Positions 8,548-17,206 of a DNA stretch of 44,757 nucleotides are shown here, in pieces; position 1 is the first letter of the stretch; the number at the start of each line of letters is the position of its first letter. The stretch covers positions 11,699 to 56,455 of the forward strand of contig JABGPG010000238.1 of NCBI GenBank assembly GCA_018645085.1. Reading direction: 5' to 3'. Made by a program: the position numbers and the translations under genes. The stretch comes from Deltaproteobacteria bacterium (GTDB lineage Bacteria > SAR324 > NAC60-12). Below the pieces are notes generated by a model. It was not told the DNA's origin. It did no database searches and worked only from the letters and a program-made list of their open reading frames with translations.

Positions 8548-10400
8548 TGCGACATGACTCTATCCGCCATCTCGTTTTTCCAACATTTGGCTCAATCTTA
8601 CTGATTGTGGTTTTGATTTGCGGGGGCATACTTTATACAGCAAACGGCGATGCATCACGTGACAGTCTGATCACACAAATGCTGATAAATGCCATCATCG
8701 TGCTTGGTATTCAAATTTACATCGGAAACACAGGAGTTTTATCCTTTGGGCACATCGGTTTCGGAGCGATTGCCGGATATACATTTGCTATTTGTGCCAT
8801 TTCTCCTGCACGTAAAATGATGCAAATTCCTGATGCTCCGTTTGGACTGGCGAATGTTGACTTGACCCCTTTAGCGTCAGGAATAATCGCAGTTGGTCTA
8901 ACAGTAGCGTTGGCATTTTTTGTCGGCATGGCACTTTCACGTGCAGGTGTCCGTTCAGGTGCAGTATCAGCAGTTGTGATTACTTTGGCCCTACTGTTTG
9001 TCGTTCACGAAGTAGCTCGAAACTGGACAGATCTGACCCGTGGAGGGAAGATAGGCCTTTCTTTCAGCCCTTTTGGTAATGCAACTCTTGAAGGGAAAAA
9101 CTGGATTTACGTATTTTTGTTTTGTGCGGTTTTGCTGGCTAGACTATTCAAGGAAACGCGAATTGGCCGTTTTGCGCAGTGCGTGCGTGAAGACGATCTT
9201 GCTGCGCGGACGATGGGAATTGATCCAGCAATTCAGCAAATGTGGGCTTTAATTATTTCAGTAGCCCTAGTGTCGGTTGGATCGACCTTAAGAGTTTTTG
9301 AGTTAGGTAGCATCAATCCAAGGTTGTTCTTTTTTGATTATACATTATTGACGCTCACCATGCTAATAGTCGGAGGGCGTAACGGTATTACTGGTGCTTT
9401 GACCGGAGTAGTGATTATCACCATCGGTAGTGAACTGACTCGCAAATTGTCTGAATTGGATATTGTAGCATTGAGTTGGATTTTGCGTGAAGGTCTGACC
9501 GATTTATTTCTGGGCGGCGCTATGCTCGGATTTATGATTCTGCGGCCTGCCGGTATTTTAGGAGATTTTGAGTTTGATCATTGGCTGCACGAACGATTCC
9601 TCCATAGGCAAAAGAAAAAGACTTGGACATCGAAGGAAGAACAGATACGAAGCAAAGTTGTTAAAAAAAACCAAACCGTGTTGAATGTTGAAGGTGTCAG
9701 CGTTAATTTTGGCGGTTTTCGGGCACTGGGAAATGTAGAGTTGAAGGCTACCGGGGACGAAATCGTGGGACTGATTGGTCCCAACGGCGCGGGAAAAACG
9801 ACATTGCTGAATGTTATTACAGGACTTGTAGAACCAGATTCCGGGCGAGTCCAACTCGGTGAAAAGAATTTGACGGGAATGCAACCGCACGAAATTGCAA
9901 GATCTGGATTGGTACGCACCTTTCAAAATTTTCGGTTATTTTCAGACCTGAGTGTCCGTGAAAATATCGAGGTAGTCCACTTGATGGCCGGAAAGTACCG
10001 TTCTGCACAAACTCCGGATGTTGACACTTTGCTGTTTCAAGCGGGGCTTTGGGAGTTTCAAAGTTTAAGAGCTGCAGGTTTGGATTATGGAAATGCACGG
10101 CGGTTGGAATTGGCACGTGCTGTTGCCGCCGCACCGGATTTTCTTCTACTTGATGAGCCAACAAGCGGAATGGATGATAACGAATCAATGGCCATGATTG
10201 ACCAAGTACGGACAATGTCTTCAATGGTTGGTTCCGGAGTTGTTGTTATCGACCACGATTTGAATTTCATCACCGGAATTTGTGACCGGGTTTATGTGCT
10301 TGACCAGGGGTGTGTGATTGCCTCCGGAACACCTGCGGAAATTTCAGCCGATCCTGCAGTAAAAGTGGCGTATTTGGGTACAACTGCCGAAGCTGCCTGA
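8547..10400 (+). CDS. livMG: Fused ABC permease-ATPase (LivM-LivG)
   Basis: The 617-residue protein joins two normally separate transporter parts. Residues ~10-345 are a LivM permease with several membrane segments, including NTGVLSFGHIGFGAIAGY and CVREDDLAARTMGI. Residues ~346-376 are a charged linker. Residues ~378-617 are a LivG ATPase with Walker A GPNGAGKTTLL (411-421), LVRTFQNFRLF, and Walker B FLLLDEPTSGMD near 532. The family signature LSYG-x-Q-R is altered to LDYGNARR (512-519), replacing the serine that contacts ATP in the canonical motif. Together with LivH and LivF it completes the importer. The frame is continuous, so this is a genuine fusion in this sequence. Confidence 0.88.
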   Translation: MRHDSIRHLVFPTFGSILLIVVLICGGILYTANGDASRDSLITQMLINAIIVLGIQIYIGNTGVLSFGHIGFGAIAGYTFAICAISPARKMMQIPDAPFGLANVDLTPLASGIIAVGLTVALAFFVGMALSRAGVRSGAVSAVVITLALLFVVHEVARNWTDLTRGGKIGLSFSPFGNATLEGKNWIYVFLFCAVLLARLFKETRIGRFAQCVREDDLAARTMGIDPAIQQMWALIISVALVSVGSTLRVFELGSINPRLFFFDYTLLTLTMLIVGGRNGITGALTGVVIITIGSELTRKLSELDIVALSWILREGLTDLFLGGAMLGFMILRPAGILGDFEFDHWLHERFLHRQKKKTWTSKEEQIRSKVVKKNQTVLNVEGVSVNFGGFRALGNVELKATGDEIVGLIGPNGAGKTTLLNVITGLVEPDSGRVQLGEKNLTGMQPHEIARSGLVRTFQNFRLFSDLSVRENIEVVHLMAGKYRSAQTPDVDTLLFQAGLWEFQSLRAAGLDYGNARRLELARAVAAAPDFLLLDEPTSGMDDNESMAMIDQVRTMSSMVGSGVVVIDHDLNFITGICDRVYVLDQGCVIASGTPAEISADPAVKVAYLGTTAEAA

Positions 10401-10694
10401 AAAATAAAATTGTTTTGTGGGAGAAGTATGTTAAGTAAATAGAATTATTAGAAACTAATGAATTCCTTCAAATACTCAAATTATTTATCTGTGGCAGTCA
10501 GTAATCTCCTTGTTTTTTAAAGTTATTACATTGCTGATGAACCGCTAAAAAGACCAAGACGAACCATTGCTTACAAAGCAAGAAATATATTTAAATTTAC
10601 TGCATTAATATCAATATTTCTCCCTATTGTCGAAATGACAATATAAGGATTTCAAAGTTTATAAGAAGGCATCATTTCTATACAAAAAATCAAA

Positions 10695-10973
10695 ATGACA
10701 GCGACACGATACAAAAAAATCGAACGGGGCAAGCCCATCAGCATTATGGTCAACGGTGAAGCGATCGAAGCTTTTCACGGCGAAAGCATTGCTGCCGCAA
10801 TGCTGGCTTCAGGAAGAAGAGCTTTTCGTCATACGGTCAAAGGAAAACAAGCCCGTGGTTTCTTTTGTGGAATGGGTATGTGTTTTGACTGCATTGCCAC
10901 GGTTGACGGAGTTCCACATGTGCGGACATGTATGACTGAGGTTTCTCCTGATTGTGTTGTGGAACTGGAATAA
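10695..10973 (+). CDS. Small [2Fe-2S] protein, HcnA / opine-oxidase gamma type
   Basis: The 92-residue protein matches the N-terminal ferredoxin-like domain of sarcosine oxidase alpha and stand-alone HcnA/OoxC-type subunits. Motifs are VNGEAIEAFHGESIAAAML and then GFFCGMGMCFDCIATVDG...RTC, giving the cysteine pattern C-x4-C-x2-C-x12-C for one [2Fe-2S] cluster. In hydrogen-cyanide synthase and opine oxidases this subunit passes electrons between the two FAD subunits, both of which follow here. The 294 bases before it (10401-10694) are AT-rich and hold no gene I can support. No clear Shine-Dalgarno sequence precedes the ATG, so translation from a nearby promoter or as a near-leaderless message is possible. 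Confidence 0.82.
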   Translation: MTATRYKKIERGKPISIMVNGEAIEAFHGESIAAAMLASGRRAFRHTVKGKQARGFFCGMGMCFDCIATVDGVPHVRTCMTEVSPDCVVELE

Positions 10974-11106
10974 AATTCTTTAGTGTTATGGGATTCGACG
11001 GCACACGATTCTGTTAACCAAAGAGTTGATTAGATTCCAAAGTATAATTAGCTAAACTTATGAATTTCTTGAAAATTTAATTTTATTAAACATATAAATA
11101 TTAAAG

Positions 11107-12561
11107 ATGTTTGAAAAACCTGAACAAACGGATATAGCCATTATCGGGGCGGGGCCTGCCGGAGTTGCTGCTGCTGTTACAGCGGCACATGCAGGTGCGC
11201 AGGTTACGCTTCTGGATGAATCTCCTCGTGCAGGTGGTCAGTATTATAAACAACCGGCCTTGGACGCAAAAGACAAACAGTTCCCCCCGACGGTTGCTGA
11301 AAATATTCGCAAGGGTCGGGAATTGTTGAGCGATTTGCAACATTCAAATATCAATTTTCAGCACAGTACTTTGGTTTGGAATGTACTGCCGGAAGAGCGA
11401 ATTCTCAATTTGTATGGTCCACAAGGCGCACAAAACTTACAGGCAAAGCGCATCATAATTGCCGCAGGTGCCTACGAACGTGTAACTCCTTTTACAGGCT
11501 GGACAAAACCCGGAGTGACTACAGTTGGCGGTGCGCAGCTTTTATTGAAGTCGCAGGGATTGAAAATCGGACAACGTTTGCTTTTAGCCGGAACCGGACC
11601 TTTGCTTCAACTTGCGGCGGTGCAGTTTATGGAAGCAGGAATGGAAGTTGCGGCAATTCTGGAATTGCAGTCACGCAAGGAATTTTTGTTAAAAGCTCCT
11701 AAATTATGGGGACATTGGGACAAACTCGGGCAAGGAATGGCGAATCAGAAACGTTTGCTCGAAGCAGGGATTCCGTTTAAATTCGGCTACACCGTCGCAG
11801 AAGCTACAGGTGATGAAGAGGTAAACGGAGCGGTGATTATGAAAGTAAATGGGAAGGGAATTCCGGTTTTGGGAAGTGAAGAAACAATTGAAGTTGATAC
11901 TATTTGTTTGAATTACGGTTTTGCACCGGCGGTTGAATTAGCTCGTGTAGCAGGGTGCACAATGGTTTTTGATAAATATTTTGGTAGTTTTGCAATTGAA
12001 ACAAATGAGAACCTGGAAACCAGTGTCAATGCTTTTTTCGTAGCTGGAGAAACTCGGGGTATCGGCGGAGTGGAAGTTGCGTTGCTCGAAGGAAAATTGG
12101 CGGGAGCTATCGCCGGTAGTCAATTGGGATTCACTCCGAAAGTTGATGAAAGCAATTTACGAAAAGAACAACAACAGGCAAGGAAAGCGGTCGCTGCACT
12201 TGGTACTATGTTTCCGCTCAAATCCGGATTATGTAAATTGGTAAAGGACGAAGTTCCTGTTTGCCGATGTGAAGAAGTGACTGCTGGAGAAGTACGCAGA
12301 GCAATTGAAATGGGAGTAACTCAACTAAATCAATTAAAACCCTGGACCCGTGTCGGAATGGGACGTTGTCAAGGCAGGATTTGCGGAGGAATTCTGAATC
12401 AAATGTTGGCAGATGAAACTGGTGTGTCAATAAGTGAAATCCAGCCTTTCACGTCGAGAGCACCTATCAAGCCTGTGCCTATGGAATCAGTCGGTGGAGG
12501 GGATGATTCCGGCGAATTCACCTGGGAAGATCATGTAGGTTACGGAGCAGCGAGGACATGA
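11107..12561 (+). CDS. FAD-dependent oxidoreductase with BFD-type [2Fe-2S] domain (HcnB/OoxA-like)
   Basis: The 484-residue protein starts with the dinucleotide-binding fold IAIIGAGPAGVAAAVTAAHAG and the GGQYY motif of HcnB/OoxA proteins. A second Rossmann motif, LLLAGTGPLLQLAAVQFMEAG, lies near residue 160. The C-terminal part (about 385-440) carries VCRCEEVTAGEVRRAI and MGRCQGRICGGIL, a bacterioferredoxin-associated-ferredoxin type [2Fe-2S] site with C-x-C and C-x4-C pairs. In opine oxidases and hydrogen-cyanide synthase this subunit partners a DAO-type subunit, here the next gene, whose start overlaps its stop. It probably shuttles electrons from the amine dehydrogenase FAD to an acceptor. 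The acceptor is not evident. Confidence 0.85.
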   Translation: MFEKPEQTDIAIIGAGPAGVAAAVTAAHAGAQVTLLDESPRAGGQYYKQPALDAKDKQFPPTVAENIRKGRELLSDLQHSNINFQHSTLVWNVLPEERILNLYGPQGAQNLQAKRIIIAAGAYERVTPFTGWTKPGVTTVGGAQLLLKSQGLKIGQRLLLAGTGPLLQLAAVQFMEAGMEVAAILELQSRKEFLLKAPKLWGHWDKLGQGMANQKRLLEAGIPFKFGYTVAEATGDEEVNGAVIMKVNGKGIPVLGSEETIEVDTICLNYGFAPAVELARVAGCTMVFDKYFGSFAIETNENLETSVNAFFVAGETRGIGGVEVALLEGKLAGAIAGSQLGFTPKVDESNLRKEQQQARKAVAALGTMFPLKSGLCKLVKDEVPVCRCEEVTAGEVRRAIEMGVTQLNQLKPWTRVGMGRCQGRICGGILNQMLADETGVSISEIQPFTSRAPIKPVPMESVGGGDDSGEFTWEDHVGYGAART

Positions 12562-14282
12562 TAATGAAGAAACTTAAAGCAGATGTTATCATTATCGGTG
12601 GAGGAATTGTCGGCTGCACTACTGCATACAATTTGTCGCAACGCGGTGCTGATGTTTTACTGATAGAAAAAAATGGTATCGGTAGTGGTGCTACGGGGCG
12701 GTCCGGTGGAGGAATTCGTCAATCGGCCAGGGTTTCCAACGAAATTCCTTTGGCCATGGAAAGCGTGGCGTTATTTCCGGGATTGTCAGCTGAACTTGGG
12801 ATTGACATTGAATACACTCAGTCCGGTAATTTCAGGCTGGTCGAAATGCCCGACCATCTGCGTCCAATGCAAGTTGATGTCGCCCGGCAGCAATCGCACG
12901 GCTTGGATGTGCGTTGGCTTGGTGTAACGGATGTCCTGGAACTTGCTCCGGGACTGCGCTGGCAAAATATCATGGGGGCAAGCTATTGTCCTGATGATGG
13001 ACATTGTGATCCATTCCGCATGGTTTCAGGCTTTTTTCGTAAAGCAAAAGAATTCGGCACAAAGGTTTTACTAAACAGCGAGGTACAAAGCATTGAGCAA
13101 ACGGATGACGGAAAAGCCGTTGTCAAAACCAGCACACATTCCGTTCAAGCAGAAAAAGTGATTATTGCGGCAGGCTTTGGTTCGCAGGAATTATGTCAAA
13201 AAATAGGTTTGGATTTGCCTCTGCAAAATGTGCGTTACGAATCCATGGTTACAGAACCGCTGCCTCCGATTTTATCACAAATGTTCGGGGTGGCCAGCAG
13301 TGATTTGTTTTTCCGGCAGACGCAGAACGGTGGAATTCATTTTGGGGGGGGGCTGCTCGAGGAAGAAGATGAGGAAGACACCAAGACTACCCGAGATAAT
13401 TTAAACATGGCTGTGGCGCATATTTCCCGACTAGTCAAGGACTTGGGAAAAACCAACTTGCTGCGGACATGGGGAGGACTTGATCCGAGTACTCCTGATG
13501 GTATGCCGATCCTCGATTATCTCAATGAAAACGTCTTGCTGGCCACAGGTTTTTGCGGACACGGCTTGGCGCTGGGACCCATTGTCGGAAGATATTTAGC
13601 GGAATGGATATCCAGCGGCCAACTTCCGGAAGCACTGGAACCATTCAAGCGGAACCGTTTTGACGGTTGGCTCCAAACTAAATGGACCCCCTCTGGTGCA
13701 TTTGCGGCAGTTTTAGCAACCGAAGACACTCAGACTTCCGGAAGAGGAACTGTTGGATCCGGGATCCCGTTTATGACACCGCCGGAATATGATGATTCGG
13801 AAGATGAAGGTTTGCATAAATTATTGTCGGTGAATCCGGAAATGTGTACCGGCTGCCGGATGTGCGAAAGTGCGTGTTCCATTGAACACGAAAAAATGGT
13901 TCGCCAAACTGGTTTACGGATTCAGGTGGCTTATCCGAGTGATGACTTTTTTCTGCCGATTATGTGCATTCATTGCGAAGAAATGCACTGCATGGAGGCT
14001 TGCGTATACGATGCTTTGGAAATCAACGATTATGGAATTGTTTCAGTTGTTGATGAAAATTGTATAGGCTGCATGCTCTGTATTCCGGCCTGTCCCACTG
14101 GAGGAATAACGTATGTAGACAGCAAAGAAACAGTTGTCAAATGCAATCTATGTGGTGGGAATCCGGCTTGTGCCAAATATTGTCCCACACAAGCAATTAC
14201 CTTCCGTCCGATTGATGATGAAATCCGTGAAAAAATGGAGACTGTGATGAGCAAACATCTTGATTCACGAATAGAAAAGTAA
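12558..14282 (+). CDS. DAO-type amine/amino-acid dehydrogenase fused to a four-cluster ferredoxin domain
   Basis: Residues 8-365 are a D-amino-acid-oxidase/HcnC-like flavoprotein: VIIIGGGIVGCTTAYNLSQRG binds FAD, followed by GSGATGRSGGGIRQ and the late TWGGLDPSTPDGMPILD and GFCGHGLALGPIVG motifs. After an acidic linker (about 400-425), residues 430-551 carry four [4Fe-4S] motifs: MCTGCRMCESAC, MCIHCEEMHCMEAC, NCIGCMLCIPACP and KCNLCGGNPACAKYCP. That second half resembles the electron-transfer subunit of multi-subunit AOR enzymes and HycB-like proteins. The fusion sits directly before the AOR gene and overlaps the previous FAD gene (ATGA at 12558). It appears to link amine oxidation and aldehyde oxidation on one polypeptide. 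The substrate is inferred to be an N-alkyl-glutamate or similar secondary amine. Confidence 0.85.
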   Translation: MIMKKLKADVIIIGGGIVGCTTAYNLSQRGADVLLIEKNGIGSGATGRSGGGIRQSARVSNEIPLAMESVALFPGLSAELGIDIEYTQSGNFRLVEMPDHLRPMQVDVARQQSHGLDVRWLGVTDVLELAPGLRWQNIMGASYCPDDGHCDPFRMVSGFFRKAKEFGTKVLLNSEVQSIEQTDDGKAVVKTSTHSVQAEKVIIAAGFGSQELCQKIGLDLPLQNVRYESMVTEPLPPILSQMFGVASSDLFFRQTQNGGIHFGGGLLEEEDEEDTKTTRDNLNMAVAHISRLVKDLGKTNLLRTWGGLDPSTPDGMPILDYLNENVLLATGFCGHGLALGPIVGRYLAEWISSGQLPEALEPFKRNRFDGWLQTKWTPSGAFAAVLATEDTQTSGRGTVGSGIPFMTPPEYDDSEDEGLHKLLSVNPEMCTGCRMCESACSIEHEKMVRQTGLRIQVAYPSDDFFLPIMCIHCEEMHCMEACVYDALEINDYGIVSVVDENCIGCMLCIPACPTGGITYVDSKETVVKCNLCGGNPACAKYCPTQAITFRPIDDEIREKMETVMSKHLDSRIEK

Positions 14283-14293
14283 CAGGGAAAATT

Positions 14294-16129
14294 ATGTACT
14301 ACGGATACACCGGAACCATCTTGCGGGTTAATTTGACGCATGGCGAAGTTACAAAAGAAGCACTCGATCTCAAAATGGCAGAAGAATTTGTCGGTGGACG
14401 CGGCTTAGCTTCCAGATTGCTCTGCGCAGAGATTGATCCTGAGATTGAAGCTATGAGTCCGGAAAATCCGCTGATCTTCGGAACAGGACCTTTGACTGGA
14501 ACGGGAGCACCGGCGACTGCGCGTTATGTCGTAGTTTGTAAAGCACCGTTGACTGGAACCATCGCTTGCTCCAATTCCGGAGGCTTTTTTGGACCAGAAA
14601 TAAAATTTGCCGGTTATGACGCACTGATTATTGAAGGCGAGTCTCCTGAACCAGTTTATCTGTGGATCCAGGATGATCGAGTTGAAATACGTTCTGCTTC
14701 ATTATTATGGGGAAAAACTCCCGTTGAGACAGAAAGCACTCTACAGAAGCTGACTCATCCGGCTTCGAAAATCGCCTGCATCGGTCCCGGTGGAGAAAAG
14801 CTGTCTTTGATGGCCGGAATCGTCAATGACAATTATCGTCTCGCAGCGCGAAGTGGAGTTGGTGCTTTGATGGGTAAAAAGAAGCTGAAAGCAATTGCTA
14901 TACGCGGAACCGGAGGAGTGAATCTCGCTGACCCCGAACAGTTTTGGAAAGCATCAATGGACATGCATGCTAAAATTACTGGAGATCCTGTTTCATTTGG
15001 AAGTTTCCGGGCTTACGGTACTGCCAGCCTTGTTAATTTGATCAACGAAATGGGGGCTTATCCCACCCGTAATTTTCAATCAGACACATTTGAAGATGCG
15101 GTAAAAACGGGAGGAGAAGCGATTACAGAAGATATTTTAGAACGTAACCGTGCCTGTTTCGCCTGCCCGATTTCCTGCACCCGGGTGACAGAAGTTAAAG
15201 AGGGACCGTACAAAGGCCGCGGTGAAGGGCCTGAATACGAATCTACCTGGTCTTTAGGCGCTCTCTGCGGGGTTTCGAATCTAGAGGCCGTGGCAAAAGC
15301 AAATTATCTTTGCGGAGATTACGGCATCGACACTATTTCCACCGGAGCGACTATTGCTTGTGCGATGGAGCTTTTTGAAACCGGTGCTTTGTCAGAAAAA
15401 GAAATTGGTTTCCCTCTGCGTTTTGGCGATGAGGCAGCAATGGTGCGAGCAGTTGAAATGACAGGCAAGCGCGAAGGGTTTGGTGATATTTTAGCGGACG
15501 GAAGTTATCGATTGGCTGAACGTTACGGACATCCTGAATTTTTCATGGGCGTAAAAAAACTGGAAATGTCCGCTTACAGCCCCAGAGTTTTTCAGGGTAT
15601 GGCGCTTCAATACGCCACCTCCAACCGTGGAGCGTGTCATGTGCGTGGCAATACTGTAGCTGCTGAACTGTATGGAATTCCACGTTATATGCCTCCGGAA
15701 GTTTTGGAGCAAAAAGAAGAAATGGTGCGGCGTCCATTCCAAAACTCCACTGCTTTTGTGGATTCCACCGGAATTTGTCTTTTTACAAAATTTGCAATAA
15801 CGCACCGTGAAATTTGTGCCTTGCTGGCTCCGGCTACCGGTATTGATTTTAACTTCGACCGCTCGATTGTTCAGGGCGACCGCATCTGGAATTTAGAACG
15901 CATGTTTAACCTTCGCGCCGGATTCACCGCTGCGGATGACAAACTACCCGCCCGCGTGAGTGAACCTTCTCCTGACGGACCGCGTGCCGGCAGCCGCGCA
16001 ATTCTGCAAAACCACATTCAAACCTACTATCAATTACGTGGTTGGGATGAAGAAGGCCGCCCCACTCGTTCAAAGTTGAAAGAGCTAAATTTAGAAGACT
16101 TCTGGAACGTCTGCAGCGAACATGATTAA
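14294..16129 (+). CDS. aor: Aldehyde ferredoxin oxidoreductase, tungsten-pterin family
   Basis: The 611-residue protein is a full-length AOR. The N-terminal domain has VGGRGLASRLL and TARYVVVCKAPLTGT. The [4Fe-4S] ligands appear as C288, C291 and C295 (RACFACPISC) plus C495 in DSTGIC. These nearly coincide with the spacing known in Pyrococcus AOR. The pterin and active-site region includes RGEGPEYES and NRGACH. The enzyme oxidises aldehydes to carboxylic acids using a tungsten bis-pterin cofactor and reduces ferredoxin-type acceptors, probably the clusters on the preceding fusion protein. GGGAAAATT before the ATG is a ribosome binding site. A MoaD-like sulfur-carrier gene overlaps the 3' end. 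The aldehyde is inferred to be the product of the amine dehydrogenase; tungsten rather than molybdenum is a family expectation. Confidence 0.92.
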   Translation: MYYGYTGTILRVNLTHGEVTKEALDLKMAEEFVGGRGLASRLLCAEIDPEIEAMSPENPLIFGTGPLTGTGAPATARYVVVCKAPLTGTIACSNSGGFFGPEIKFAGYDALIIEGESPEPVYLWIQDDRVEIRSASLLWGKTPVETESTLQKLTHPASKIACIGPGGEKLSLMAGIVNDNYRLAARSGVGALMGKKKLKAIAIRGTGGVNLADPEQFWKASMDMHAKITGDPVSFGSFRAYGTASLVNLINEMGAYPTRNFQSDTFEDAVKTGGEAITEDILERNRACFACPISCTRVTEVKEGPYKGRGEGPEYESTWSLGALCGVSNLEAVAKANYLCGDYGIDTISTGATIACAMELFETGALSEKEIGFPLRFGDEAAMVRAVEMTGKREGFGDILADGSYRLAERYGHPEFFMGVKKLEMSAYSPRVFQGMALQYATSNRGACHVRGNTVAAELYGIPRYMPPEVLEQKEEMVRRPFQNSTAFVDSTGICLFTKFAITHREICALLAPATGIDFNFDRSIVQGDRIWNLERMFNLRAGFTAADDKLPARVSEPSPDGPRAGSRAILQNHIQTYYQLRGWDEEGRPTRSKLKELNLEDFWNVCSEHD

Positions 16130-16367
16130 TGTTACTGTAAAACTCAGCGCCGATTTGCGTCGTTATCGTCCAGCTCTAAGAATTGATGAATCCCTGCCAC
16201 TTTCAGTCCCGGAAGAGACGACTTTGCTGGAACTCCTCTCAGAAATACTACAAATTCCAGCCCATGCGATCGCCATTCCAATTGTCAACGGAGTTAAGTG
16301 TAAACTCAATCAAAAACTGGTAGAAGGTGACCGGGTAGCCTTCTGGCCGCCGATGGCGGGGGGCTAG
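16122..16367 (+). CDS. MoaD/ThiS-family sulfur carrier protein
   Basis: The 81-residue protein has the small ubiquitin-like fold pattern (VTVKLSADLRRYRP, then IVNGVKCKLNQKLVEGDRVAFWPPMAGG) and ends in the diglycine that is adenylated and thiocarboxylated in this family. MoaD proteins donate the dithiolene sulfur of molybdopterin. AOR genes are very often followed by such a dedicated copy. It overlaps the AOR stop by 8 bases, so it belongs to the same transcript and likely helps build the pterin cofactor for the enzyme. No other cofactor-synthesis gene is in the window. It ends the catabolic series. Confidence 0.87.
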   Translation: MINVTVKLSADLRRYRPALRIDESLPLSVPEETTLLELLSEILQIPAHAIAIPIVNGVKCKLNQKLVEGDRVAFWPPMAGG

Positions 16368-16570
16368 TTTTATGTCTAATTTCTTTTCTTTGCAAGATTG
16401 ATCAGAAGTAGAAACATAAAATTGTTTGTCTACAGCTATTATACAGCTGGCAAACTAAGACATTATAAACTCGATTTGTTAAGCTGAGTGTTTTAAACTT
16501 ACGAGCAGAATTTAATAGTGATTCATCTGCAAATGAAGGCAGGCTGGAGTCAGCAAAAAAATTAGTAGTG

Positions 16571-16607
16571 TTTTTTCAGTAATTCATTTTATTCTTTACT
16601 GAAAAAA
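16571..16607. repeat. AT-rich inverted repeat upstream of efp
   Basis: TTTTTTCAGTAA (16571-16582) is perfectly complementary to TTACTGAAAAAA (16596-16607), with a 13-base loop. It lies between the end of the catabolic series and efp. Flanking A and T tracts would let it act as a weak bidirectional terminator or as structure in the efp leader. The rest of the 278-base gap shows no gene. Confidence 0.4.
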
Positions 16608-16645
16608 AACTCTAAAATTAGTTAATTTTCACTGAAAGAATATAA

Positions 16646-17206
16646 GTGTACGAGACATCAGATATTAGAAAAGGGCTGCGCTTTGAGATGGATGGAGATC
16701 CATTTGTTGTAGTGGATTTTCAGTTTGTTAAACCGGGAAAAGGAACAGCGTTTACACGGACTAAAATCCGTAACATGATAAGCGGCGCAGTACTTGACCG
16801 TACATACAAGTCAGGTGAAAAACTCAAACCTGCTGATACAGAAGACCGGCAAATGCAGTTTTTGTATAATGACGGTGAATTCCATTTTATGGATAATAAC
16901 AACTATGAACAGGTGAGTCTGGAAAGCAGTGCTGTCGGTGACGCGGTGAATTATCTGACTGAAAATATGCTGATTGAAGTTGGTTTTTTCAAGGGCCGTT
17001 CAATCGGATTAAGCCTGCCGAATTTTGTTGTTCTGGAAGTTACAGAAACTGCTCCCGGAGAAAAAGGGAACACAGTCACTGGAGCTTCTAAACCGGCCGT
17101 AGTGTCAACTGGTTACAGTGTCAATGTGCCTTTATTCGTCAATGAAGGAGATCAACTTCGGATTGATACACGAACCGGTGAATATGTGGAGCGAGTCAAG
17201 GGCTAG
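16646..17206 (+). CDS. efp: Translation elongation factor P
   Basis: The 186-residue protein is a standard EF-P, starting at GTG (16646): YETSDIRKGLRFEMDGDPFVVVDF. The loop FVKPGKGTAFTRTKIRN carries the lysine (GKG) that is beta-lysylated in E. coli-type EF-P. The C-terminal OB domains contain GRSIGLSLPNFVVLEVTETAPG and the closing RIDTRTGEYVERV. EF-P rescues ribosomes stalled at consecutive prolines. The next gene encodes the EpmA-type ligase that modifies this lysine, so the two form a functional pair. GAAAGAA before the GTG is a plausible ribosome binding site. Confidence 0.95.
   Translation: MYETSDIRKGLRFEMDGDPFVVVDFQFVKPGKGTAFTRTKIRNMISGAVLDRTYKSGEKLKPADTEDRQMQFLYNDGEFHFMDNNNYEQVSLESSAVGDAVNYLTENMLIEVGFFKGRSIGLSLPNFVVLEVTETAPGEKGNTVTGASKPAVVSTGYSVNVPLFVNEGDQLRIDTRTGEYVERVKG

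Noticed and set aside
11107-14282. Hydrogen cyanide synthase HcnBC
   Set aside because: Domain layout is similar, but the ferredoxin fusion, the AOR and the amine-ligase context do not fit glycine-to-cyanide chemistry.
985-16367. Standard N-methylglutamate dehydrogenase (SoxBDAG/MgdABCD) as third step
   Set aside because: No SoxD- or SoxG-like subunit and no long SoxA-type alpha subunit is present; the local proteins match the HcnABC/opine-oxidase layout instead.
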